From Colletotrichum lupini (Eukaryota; Ascomycota; Sordariomycetes; Glomerellales; Glomerellaceae), in NCBI RefSeq assembly GCF_023278565.1, contig NC_064672.1, positions 7,130,001 through 7,194,000 of the forward strand: a stretch of DNA of 64,000 nucleotides, given 5' to 3'. Shown one piece after another: positions 24,024 through 34,000 of the stretch. Each line of letters begins with the position of its first letter. The stretch's first letter is position 1. Made by a program: the position numbers and the translations under genes. The notes under the pieces were generated by a model. The model made no database searches, had not been told where the DNA came from, and saw nothing but the letters and a program-made list of their open reading frames with translations.

Positions 24024-24764
24024 ATGGCTATCCCATCGTGTTGCTTGAAAGCCTTTGAATGGGACGGCACTCCAACGGGCCGAACCGACAAGCTTGCCAA
24101 CAATGACGTCTACGTCGTCGGTGACAATCCACACGCCGCAGTTGTCATCGTTCACGACCTTCTAGGCTGGACCTTCCCCAACGCACGCCTCCTGGCGGAT
24201 CACTATGCTCGCGAAGCCAACGTCACGGTCTATCTACCAGACTTCTTCGGCGGTTGGGTTGTACCCTTTGAGCCAGTGCTTCAGAATCGATGGCACGAAA
24301 TTGACCTCTCGAGCTTTGGAAGGGACAATTCACGAGAAATTCGAGAACCTGAAATCACCAACTTTGTCAAGGAGGTTCGCAAGAAGCACACGAAAGTCGG
24401 GGCTATTGGGTTTTGTTACGGAGGGTGGGCAGTCTTTCGGTTAGGAGCAAAAGAGCATGATCCTCCGTTGGTTGACTGCATCGCGACTGGCCACCCCAGC
24501 TTGCTGACCAAGGAGGATATTGACGGTGTTGGGGTTCCGGTGCAGCTGTTGGCTCCCGAATTTGATACGCAGTTCACCCCCGAGCTCAAGTCGCATTATT
24601 TCGAGACCATGTTGAAGAAGGGCGTGTCGTTTGAGTATCATCACTACCCTGGTGTCGAGCATGCTTGCTTGACTAGAGGTGATCCCGGAAAGCCTGGAGA
24701 GAGGAAGGCGATGGCTCTGGCAAAGTCGGCCGCGGTAAGCTGGTTCAGTCAACATTTGCATTAA
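24024..24764 (+). CDS. Dienelactone hydrolase family protein
   Basis: A single exon of 246 residues starting at AAAAATGGC. It is an alpha/beta hydrolase of the dienelactone hydrolase family. The nucleophile Cys131 lies in GFCYGG, Asp181 in APEFDTQ, and His213 in GVEHAC. The oxyanion region HDLLGW is near residue 45 and LPDFFGG near 72. Dienelactone hydrolase opens 4-carboxymethylene-but-2-en-4-olide, a product downstream of intradiol cleavage of chlorinated or hydroxylated catechols; many fungal paralogues have other ester or lactone substrates. The presence of an intradiol dioxygenase 4.4 kb upstream on the same strand makes a role in aromatic catabolism reasonable. That is inference, and the family is large in fungi. 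Confidence 0.9.
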   Translation: MAIPSCCLKAFEWDGTPTGRTDKLANNDVYVVGDNPHAAVVIVHDLLGWTFPNARLLADHYAREANVTVYLPDFFGGWVVPFEPVLQNRWHEIDLSSFGRDNSREIREPEITNFVKEVRKKHTKVGAIGFCYGGWAVFRLGAKEHDPPLVDCIATGHPSLLTKEDIDGVGVPVQLLAPEFDTQFTPELKSHYFETMLKKGVSFEYHHYPGVEHACLTRGDPGKPGERKAMALAKSAAVSWFSQHLH

Positions 24765-26010
24765 TGGCATCAAATAAGAGTGACTTTTGAAGAGTAAAAG
24801 TTGAGGGAGATCATGAAACGATGAGGTGGAGAGAAAAGAGTAACTGAGCAGGCATTGGAGGGCACTATGTGGCACTCGGAATGAATTTAGCATACCTGCC
24901 ACAATGGATTTCTAGTTCAGCCACTCGATTATGTGTTGGTAATTCCAGTCGGCAGCGAAGTCTATGCCGCTTCAAGTGTTTACTATCGATACGACTTCGA
25001 GATTGCTCTTCGGAGAAGTTGATCAATGTCATAGCACCGATTGCATTTAGAGAAGAGGCATATTTGTTAGAAACATGCCCACTTGAGCATGATTCAAAGA
25101 ATATCATACTGACTAAGGTTTACAACCATCAGTTCGGCAAAGAAACAACAGTGTGAAGTTGTGATCTCATTAAAAAGGTTGTTGCAACAGACTTGAACCA
25201 CTTGATATAGCATTGTCTCGTCCAGTCAGTTGAACTTATTGCTTCTATGTCCCTTGACTACTCGAGCCAAAACATGAAGTTGAGATGTAACATGCCTTTC
25301 ATGCTTCGTCACGATAAAGTAGTAATTACGCTTGCGCTAACTCGGGTAGAACAAGCTTACGGTCAATTGTGGACTGCTAACCATAACGACGTACTTAGAC
25401 TATTAGAACACAATGCTTGGTATGGCATCGTAATGACTCACTACAGCATAATCTCAACGAAGAGCCGACACGATGTTGTTAATGACAAATTTTGAGATAC
25501 CTCGTATTATTCGTATTCTCATACGAGGGAATTACCAGCAACAAGACGCGGGGTTGATACTGATTTATAAGCCAGAGCCACCTCGGCCGAGGTTTTGGGC
25601 CGCCGCCCCCGGTCCTCCAGTCACTTCCGGAACCGAAACCGAGTGGGCTGGCGCGGGCCCCCGGCCCTAAGCGCGGGAAGTTGCGTCCGCGTTGCATTCA
25701 GCCCCAACCCGATAAAACTCCGCAGCGTCAAACCGGGCCAGCCCGCAGCTTTTCCCCGCTTTTGGCGGACTTTTGGCTGTTCGAGACACGGACATTGAGA
25801 AATGGTTTTGCGATGATATCATCCCCATGGCGATATGAGAGCCAATAGTAGGCGATTCTCTGGGTAGAGAGGGATCCATACTTAGCTCTATGCGATTCTG
25901 GAGCATAAGTTAAACTCAAGTTCTTCTCATCAACAACAAAGCCTTGGACTAGATCATTGACTTCGACTCCAAGCAACAAAATATCCTAGGTTCTTCAAAG
26001 AGTTCTGCTA
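24765..26010. other. Intergenic interval with a GC-rich patch
   Basis: No supported gene. Most of the interval is AT-rich, but 25570-25760 is markedly GC-rich and contains a perfect 12-bp dyad CCTCGGCCGAGG at 25581-25592. The patch could be a solo element or an old insertion; I found no terminal repeats around it. The interval ends at the TA next to the MITE. Confidence 0.4.
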
Positions 26011-26423
26011 GGGGGGCTGTGTTAGTTGGCTGGGCGGGCTGTGTCCCACTTTCCCTAGACCGGTCCGACCAATGAGAGGCCAGGGATTATTCCGACCGAT
26101 TTCCACTACTGCCAATTGCCTACTTTAACCTCGCCGTCGCCGCCCGCAAAAAGTGAAGCTATCGCGACTTTTCGATAGAGGTACTGCCAATTAACCCAAT
26201 TGCCCCTACGTAATTAGAGGAGTATAATATACCCAACCTACCGCATCTCGCACCGGTTGCGACAATTAAAGAGCTTTAGTAGCACCTATAAGCCTACGCG
26301 CGCGACCGCCAGCAGTAGAAAGCTAGAATCAATTGCTTGCTGTGGTTAGCCGAGAAAATCGCGATTATCCTATTAGTTAGGAAAAGTGGGACACAGCCCG
26401 CCCAGCCAACTAACACAGCCCCC
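26011..26423. mobile_element. 413-bp MITE with about 41-bp terminal inverted repeats and TA flanks
   Basis: The two ends are inverted copies, from GGGGGCTGTG through CCCACTTT, identical over about 41 bp apart from one extra G at the left edge (26011-26052 and 26382-26423). TA lies on both sides (26009-26010, 26424-26425), as expected for Tc1/mariner/pogo-type insertion. The inverted repeat contains GGGCTGTGT twice. There is no long frame inside, so the element is non-autonomous. The flanks form a 22-bp palindrome (10 bp each side plus TA). The right end is 37-39 bp upstream of the NmrA-like ATG, so the element makes up most of that gene's proximal promoter or leader. Confidence 0.85.
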
Positions 26424-26462
26424 TAGCAGAACTCTCTTCAAAACCAAAGAACAACATTGAAA

Positions 26463-27688
26463 ATGAAGGTCGCAGTACTCGGTGGAACCGGCGAGACTGG
26501 AACTTCCATTATAGATGGCCTGCTCTCCTCGCCTGAGACGAAATACGTAGGGACCTCGTCTATCATGAAAATCTGTACAACACCTTGGGAAAGTTACTGA
26601 TAAGTCGTTTGATAGGAGATAACTGCGCTTATCCGACCGAGCTCGCTGGAGAAGCCAGAGGTCAAAGCTTTAGAGAAGAGGGGCGTCAAGATTGCCACAG
26701 TAGACCTGAGCGGACCCGAAGATGAAATCGCGAATCAGCTTACCGGTCATGAGGTGGTCGTCTCAGCCATTGTGGCAGACAAGCTGCTCGACCAAATCCC
26801 CCTCGCCAATGCGGCTAAGAAAGCGGGGGTAAAGCGATTCGTCCCCTGCTTCTTTGGGACGGTGATGCCCGGCAGGGGCATGTTGTGGTTCCGAGATCAG
26901 GTGAGGAAGACTCCCTAGACCCCAGGATATGTCAAATTAGCTGTTGAGCTGACATCTGAATGCGTCCTAGAAAGAGGATGTCTTAAATCATATCCAGACT
27001 ATTTACCTCCCGTACACGGTCATCGATGTTGGCTGGTGGTATCAGATCAGCTTGCCCCGTCTGGCCTCGGGACGGATTGACGCAGTCGCAAGCCCATTCG
27101 ACAACTTGATCGCTGGAGATGGAAGCGTTCTCTCTGGTATGACTGACCTCCGCGACATTGGCAAATACGTCGCTCGCATCATTGCGGACCCACGGACCCT
27201 GAATCACAGAGTCTTCGCCTTCACCGAACTCATGTCCCAGAATGAAGTATACGATCTGATTGAGAAGATGAGTGGAGAAAAGGTTGAGAGAAAATACGTA
27301 AGTTCTAGACCACCTTCCCAAGACTCGGGGAAATAAGGCATACATGGAGCGAAAAATAGACGGTGAAGGCTTAGCTTTGAGCGATTAAACTGACATTGAA
27401 ACACAGATGTCGGCTGATGAGATTGAGGCTGCGATGGTCAAGGCGAAGGATGACAAGGCCAACCCTCATAGGCTATCGGTTTTACAATATCGGAAATCGT
27501 GGGGCCTCCGAGGAGACAACACGCCGGAGTACGCGCGATACCTAGGATATCAAATCGCCAAGGATCTGTATCCCGACTTAACGGGAAATTCGTTTGAGAC
27601 TTTCTGCAGCGAGGCTCTGGAGGGCAAGATCAACTCCATCTACGAGAAGAAGAAGCGCGAGGCCATGGAAGCAGCTGGTAAAAAGTAA
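26463..27688 (+). CDS. NmrA-like / isoflavone-reductase-like NAD(P)-binding oxidoreductase
   Basis: Four exons, join(26463..26546, 26616..26900, 26971..27297, 27407..27688), 325 residues. Introns are 69, 70 and 109 bp with gtaggg, gtgagg and gtaagt donors; all joins are in frame. The N-terminal atypical Rossmann motif is VLGGTGETG (GxxGxxG), followed by ALIRPSS. VKRFVPCFFGTV matches the KRF(I/L)PSxFG stretch of the NmrA / phenylcoumaran-benzylic-ether-reductase group. The catalytic Lys of true isoflavone reductases is not clearly placed. Members act as redox-sensing regulators or as oxidoreductases on aromatic ethers, lactones and polyketides. Its neighbours (intradiol dioxygenase, dienelactone hydrolase, transporter) favour an enzyme. 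A MITE lies directly upstream and probably supplies the core promoter or leader. Confidence 0.87.
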
Positions 27689-28801
27689 ACAACCAACAGA
27701 CTTCTTACTTGGTAGGTTTTGACAGGCTCAGCAATTGCGGCTATTGTTGGAACGTGTCAGTAGCCGTTCTTGCTGGACCAATAGGTGAGTCCGCAGAAAT
27801 TCAAAACTTCGATTAAAGTCGCGATGCATCCACTATTAGTGAGCTGATCCATTTCAAGGCGGCCCCGGTTTCGAGTTGAAATCCATTCATTTGATCTGCA
27901 TGTTTAAAACCTTGATGCGGTAAATATGGTTCGTGGGCGATCAGAGTTTAGTCTAAATCAACTCGGACTAATACTCGCCTTGGCATCACCAACGATTCTG
28001 TGAAGATAGAGCTCCGACTTAGGAGTACCTTGATTAGGTAAACAAGACCACGAAAAATGGAAACTGAAAGAATTCAATTTGATAAAAACAAAGGCATTCA
28101 ACTTCGAATACAGCAACAGGCTTTAAGAATTGCCATGCCAATAGTTTGCCCGCTGCAGTCAGAGAGGACGAAACCAGCGATAATGTACGTCGCCGAAGGT
28201 CGCCACAGTTAGGCCTTCGGCAACTGATGCAGGAAAGCCGCCTCCCAAGCGGGTGGGTGTTTTATCAGATCCATCAGCCGCCAAGCGTTTCCCCGCCCGT
28301 CTTCGCTCAAATCCGAGCAATTTCATTTGACAAGATGCCATGTCCATGCCAGTCAGTGGAGTGCACTTGTGCAATGGAGCCACAAAAGTAGATGGGCGAG
28401 ACGGGGCCGCCGGCCACCATGTCAAAATGACTAGTAGGAAAACTGGTAGTAATGAGGCCATCAAGGTTCTCTGGTGAGCAAGTTTCTGTTCTTTCTTTAG
28501 ACATCTTTGGAAGTTCGGCGCGTTTACTTTCGCTTATGACCTGTAAGGAATGCGATTGACATTTCATCGCCAACAACGTGTGCCCCGAACAGACGAATCC
28601 TTGTCGCGCACGCCCTAGATCTGGGCAGTAGAAAATTTCGAGTTTACGGATGAATGACACGCTAGTCAAGATAGAACACTTAAAATTCTTTATCAGATCG
28701 TTTGTTTCACTCGGGACTCGAGAGAAAGCACTTGTTCATGTTGCATCTCGGATAAGGTAGCATCGGAAAGAATCTTATGTGGCAAGCGATTTACAGAGAA
28801 A
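27689..28801. other. Intergenic interval upstream of the MFS gene
   Basis: 1.1 kb without a supported gene. AT-rich segments alternate with a GC-richer part at 28150-28420. It contains the promoter of the transporter gene. Confidence 0.45.
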
Positions 28802-30871
28802 ATGGCCACTGAGAACCGTTCAACCGGCAAAAAGGTCAAGGGTATGTTTTCGAGCCTCGACCACCGTCATAACTGTACATGCGCCTTGGGCTAACTTTCT
28901 TGGCTTCACGTAGCCTTCTTCCTTGGCAATGAGGCAACTTCAAAAGAAGAAAGACGTCTTGTGCAGAAAATAGGTAGGCACTCCCATTATCTCTGCATTA
29001 GGAGACGATGAATCTGACTAATAAACCGCAGACTTCTTCATCTTGACATACTGCTGCCTCAGCTACTTCTTCAACTACCTGGGTGGGTGATGGTTGCCTC
29101 ATATCAGCTTTGAGGAAGGGACCGTAACACTGACAATGGACGGAAACAAAAGACCGTGCTGCTTTTGCCAATGCTTATGTGAGTTTCCACATCGAAAATG
29201 AGTAGGCCATCGAGTAGAACTGACAGGCTCCCTCTAGGTTGCTGGCCTCCGCGAGGCCTTGCACATGAAGGGCCATGACTACAACACAGTTCTTTCGGTG
29301 ACCACTGCTGGGTAAGATCTAGGCCGATGAGTAGCGTTTCCACGAATATGAGCTGACCCCATATCAAAGTATGGTGGTGGGACAGATTCCTCATGGCATC
29401 ATCATCGGTCTCCAAATCGTCCGGCCGCGAATCTGGCTGCCGTCGATGTGCTGTCTCTGGGCATTCCTGACTGTACGTCTCATCGATGTCAAATTGCCCT
29501 ATTGCGGCTCGCTGACAATACCCAGATGGCTAGTGCAGGCGTCAAGAATACCGCTCAGCTCTGCGTTATCCGCTTTTTCCTTGGCTTGGCGGAGGCTAGC
29601 ACCTACTCGGGAGCCATCTACATCATGGGCTCCTGGTACAAGCCTGAAGAAATCTCGAAGCGCACGGCCATCTTCACCGCGTCAGGTCAGGTAGGCACGA
29701 TGTTTGCCGGCGTCATGATGGCTGCCATCTACAAGGGACTAGGCGGCCTTGCCGGTCTTGGTGGATGGCAGTGGGTCTTCATCATTGGTACGAACAAGTT
29801 GACGAGGCCTGCGGCTGGAAGAACTTACTGACAAACTTCAGATGGCATCATCACGCTTCCCATCGCGATCTTCGGCTTCTTCTACTTCCCGGATATCCCT
29901 GAAAACACCAGCGCTCGGTATCTCAGTGACTCTGAGAAAAAGATTGCCGTTGGACGTTTGCCTCCAGTCATCAAAGGGTCGCACGGAGTCAACCCGTTCT
30001 CTCTGTTGAAGCGTCTAGTACTCATGCCCACCTTGTAAGTCGAATATCCCGCTTTTATTACGACATGAGTTGGGAAAGCTGACCACGTAATAGTTGGGTT
30101 TTGGTGCTGTGGTCTCCGATTTGCGCTACACTCGAGGCCTGGGTTGTTCAGGGTAACTTCATCCTTTGGCTTAAATACCACGCCGAATCCTTCACGCAGA
30201 GCCAAATCAACACCTATCCTTTGGGTGTGCAAGCAGTCGGCATCGTAACCAATATCATGGCGGCATGGCATATGGACGCGACCGGAACCCGAGTACCCAT
30301 GGTTGTGCTGGTTTGTCTTATCCAAATCGTCTGCGCCGCGATGCTCCTCGTTCCGAACCTGCCTTACGCCGGTACCATGTTCGCATTCTACGCATCGGGT
30401 TCGTCGTACATGGTCAACCCGTTGATCTTTGGCTGGGCCAGCATCATTCTCCAACGGAGCGGCGACGAGGCGGTGCGCAGCGTGACGGTGTACGCTATGA
30501 ACATTGGCGCCACCACGCTTTACACTTTCTGGGGCATCGTCTTCTATGCGGCCGATGAAGCGCCGTATTGGAAGAAGGGTGCGATTGTCATGATTGTGTG
30601 CAGCGTCATCGTACTCTGCTTCATGGGACTCGTCATCAGGGTAAGCTCATCATGATTGAAAGAATCACTTAATTTCCGCAAATATGAAGTAGCTAATCAC
30701 GATATCACACAGATCGATAGGCAATCACTTGCAAAATATGGCTCAATGACGGTGGATGACTTCGAGCGTGCCGCTGCGGCTCGAGAGACGCAGACGTTGC
30801 CTGACGGAGAGAGATCCGATGAGAACGAGGACCAAAAGAACACAGTTTCGGAGAAAGTGACGCCAATCTGA
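28802..30871 (+). CDS. MFS transporter, anion:cation symporter (allantoate permease-like) family
   Basis: Ten exons: join(28802..28841, 28914..28973, 29032..29082, 29153..29178, 29238..29311, 29370..29472, 29526..29787, 29842..30034, 30094..30640, 30713..30871), 504 residues. Every junction keeps frame and has GT-AG ends. The 26-nt fourth exon is needed to form the DRAAFANAYVAGL segment that marks the Dal5/Tna1 ACS family at the end of TM1. MVVGQIPHG, RFFLGLAEAS and GSWYKPEE follow in the order seen in that family, with twelve predicted helices and a charged C-terminal tail. Relatives take up allantoate, nicotinate, pantothenate, tartrate and other small carboxylates. Given the catabolic genes upstream, a carboxylated aromatic or its breakdown product is a plausible substrate, but sequence does not decide this. 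Confidence 0.9.
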
Positions 30872-31020
30872 GTTCGAATAAGACTTGGCGATATTTGGTC
30901 TGGCCCTTTTAGTACATTATTGGGTAGAGTCGGATCAGACGAAGCTTTCGATACTCTTTCTTTTACAGTTGCTGTAATTAATCAACATGTACTTTTGAGA
31001 GAAAAAAACTACCTACTTAC

Positions 31021-34000
31021 TCATGCCCACACCTTTCTGAACTTGTCTTCGAAAACCTGCTGCAGGAGTTTGAAAGCCATATGGACCTTCACAAGACTAT
31101 CACCGCCTCCCTTCCCCCGACCTGACCCGAAAGACGTTCCTTCTGACTCGGTTGCCTGACCCGCTCTGCTTGCGCTGCTACCCACGTGCTCGGTATCGGA
31201 GGAGGAGCCATCCGACACATCTTCCCATGATTCAGCCACTGCTTCTTTAGATTTGCTATAGTGGGACTTTGTCTCTGCTTTCGCAGTAGCAGACGAGGCC
31301 ACATGGTTCTCCGAGTATTGTGCATCTAATTCCTCGCCGAATCTCTCTTCTTCAATGGTATCGGCAACATCTCGAACATTGATCATATCCGAGTCATCAG
31401 CACCGACTCGGCCCATAATATTCTCCAAGCTTGTTACGATGGTGGCCAAGATCAGAGAGAAGTCTTTCAGATGAAACCAAACATCGCCGCCCTTGATTCC
31501 GTTGTCCTGCACAAGAGTATTGAGATCACCGTGCTTGTAAAAGTCATAGATGTATGCGTTCCAGGGCACGCCGTTTGTCTCCTCAGGGTAAATGGGGATG
31601 TACGGGATGGCAGACTCGTCAAGAAACACACCAGCGCGGACTGTGTCGCATAGCTCATGAATTGTGGCGAAGTCGTCTGTGAACCCCGACAGCGCGGCGA
31701 AAGGGGATCGAAGAATTGGATAAGGGAGCGTTGGAATCTGTGCTGTTGAGATATCAGCCGAGGCCTCTCCAGCGGCGCCCACCCGGCGTTTGGTGAAAGG
31801 AAGCTGGTTATCTGGAGAGTCCTGGAGATTCTGTGCAATGAAGCTGCGAACGTAGGTCTTAAAAGTTTTCAGAGTCTCTTCGTTGTGACCTCGGAGGACG
31901 GTTTCTGCCTCTCTTGGGAGCCTGGGTAGAAGGACAACAGAAGGTGATCGATATACGACGTTTTCACGCCACTCCCGATTGTTGTACTTGCTGCAAGGAA
32001 TGCGACAGAAGAGGTGACACAATACTGTCAATAAAGTGAGAATGATCTCTCCCTGCTTCCGTGGATTGCCAAAGTCCTCGCAGAGCTTGTGCAAGTAGCC
32101 TTCCTTGAGCAGGGAGTGCAGAGCAAACACAGCATTCTCGGTAAAGTACAAGTGACCCACCAGGCCCGAGAAGTTGAGAGGTGCTCCTTTTCGAGAAAGG
32201 AGGTGCTGTCGTCTGAGATACTTGATGGAAAAGCGCAAGTGGTGCTTGACGGTCATCTGCGAGGCAGGTCCACCGAGGAACAGACGTGTTTGGGTCAACA
32301 AGGACTCCACTGCATCAATGGCATACTGGGAGTTGTTCGTGCTGTGCAGCAGGGTGAAGAGCCGAAGAACCAAAGTGACGGAGATGGGGAATTGGCCTTT
32401 GAGATCGGGCAACCGCGACGAGATGATTTCCATCGCACGATGGTGGGGGATGCCATGAAAGACGACGTTACCAAGGAGGTCAAATCCACGACGTCCAGCA
32501 CGTCCTGATGCTTGACGGTAGTTGAGAGCCGTGAGAAATGCCGAGTCACCTATAAAGACAACAGTCTTGCAAGGCATGTTCAATCCGAGAGCGAGAGTAC
32601 CGGTCGCAATAACGACGGTCAAGTAGCCCTTGCGGAACAACATTTCTACCCTTTGCCCCTCGAAATCAGTGGTTGCTCGAATATGGGGCTAGGTTCAACT
32701 TACACTTGGCGATACTGACGGTTCATACCAGCATGGTGGACACCGAGTCCCCGACGAAGAGCGTCGATTAGGCGAGGCTTGATTCCCAAATCATCCAGAG
32801 ACCTAACACGGGCCTCAAACTCTTCAGCCGTAAGTTTAGTAGTGTCCGCAAAATTGTATTGCGGAAGCGGCGCCTCGGGATCAAAGTTTTCCCATGGGCT
32901 GGTTTCCCGGCCTGCTTCCTCCCTCACAAGATCAGCTTGATTCAGGGCTGCACCAGAATCCTTTGCGTGGTGTCTTTCCTCCTTGGAGTTTGCAGCCTCA
33001 GTAGCTCTAGTCGCTTTCGCCTTTTTCTTCGCAGCTTTGCTATCCGTGACTTGTCGCCACTTTTGATATGCCCCCATCTTCCGTGCCCATTCTGTACTTG
33101 TATCGCGATACTTTTGTTCAGCATTCTCCAGGACTTGAAGAATCTTGAGAATTACCTTCTCGCATCCAAGTCGGTCGTAATTGAAAAGGATAGCTGGCAG
33201 GGCACCCCGGGAGCGGAGATCGACGAGGAGTGAGAACGAAGCGTCACCGTAGATGTCCGCGACAACCTCGGGCCTTTTAAGGTCTATCGCTGATGAAGGG
33301 CGGTTTATCTTGAGCCTTCTGTATACTTCTGGAAAGGGTGACTTGGGATCCTGTTGCCATTGCCAGAGCTGTTCTTTGAGAGCAGCCTCCCACTTGATAA
33401 TGTCCGACTTCTTCACCAACTCTGGCAACGCAATGTTGGGCTCAAGGCTAGGATTAATAAGATAAGACTCGTTTTCATATTCCTTCATGGACAGCCAAAG
33501 CCGGAGACAGTCGCGTGGCTCGAGACTGGCATCTTCAAGAGCCTCGCGATTCCTGGGTTTAATCAGTCAGTATAAGATGGCATTCAGGATTTGGCAAGGC
33601 TGCATGAAAGTTTTATCAAGACTCACTTGTTGATAATGCTTCCGATAGGATGCACAAACGTGAATCGCGAGGTTTCTCCTGCTTCAGCATCCAAACCGGG
33701 GATTGGCAAACGCTCCACTGGCTCTAGTCCTTCAAACTCAAGCCTAATGGGTGGCTGGTACAGGAACTTTCGCAAGTCAGAGTATCTGGCCGAGTGAACG
33801 ATCATTTCAAGGTCAAAGCCCTTGACCTTCTGAGTTCCTGCGAGCCACTCCTTGAACTCGAGCGGGTTGCCCACAGTAGCAGATAGGGCGATGATGGGAC
33901 AAGGAGCAAGAAGCAATAGTTGCTCCCAAATGATACCGTCTTCGGCCTGACCAATGCAGTGCACTTCGTCAAAGATAATTCTCTTCACTCTGCGAGCCCA

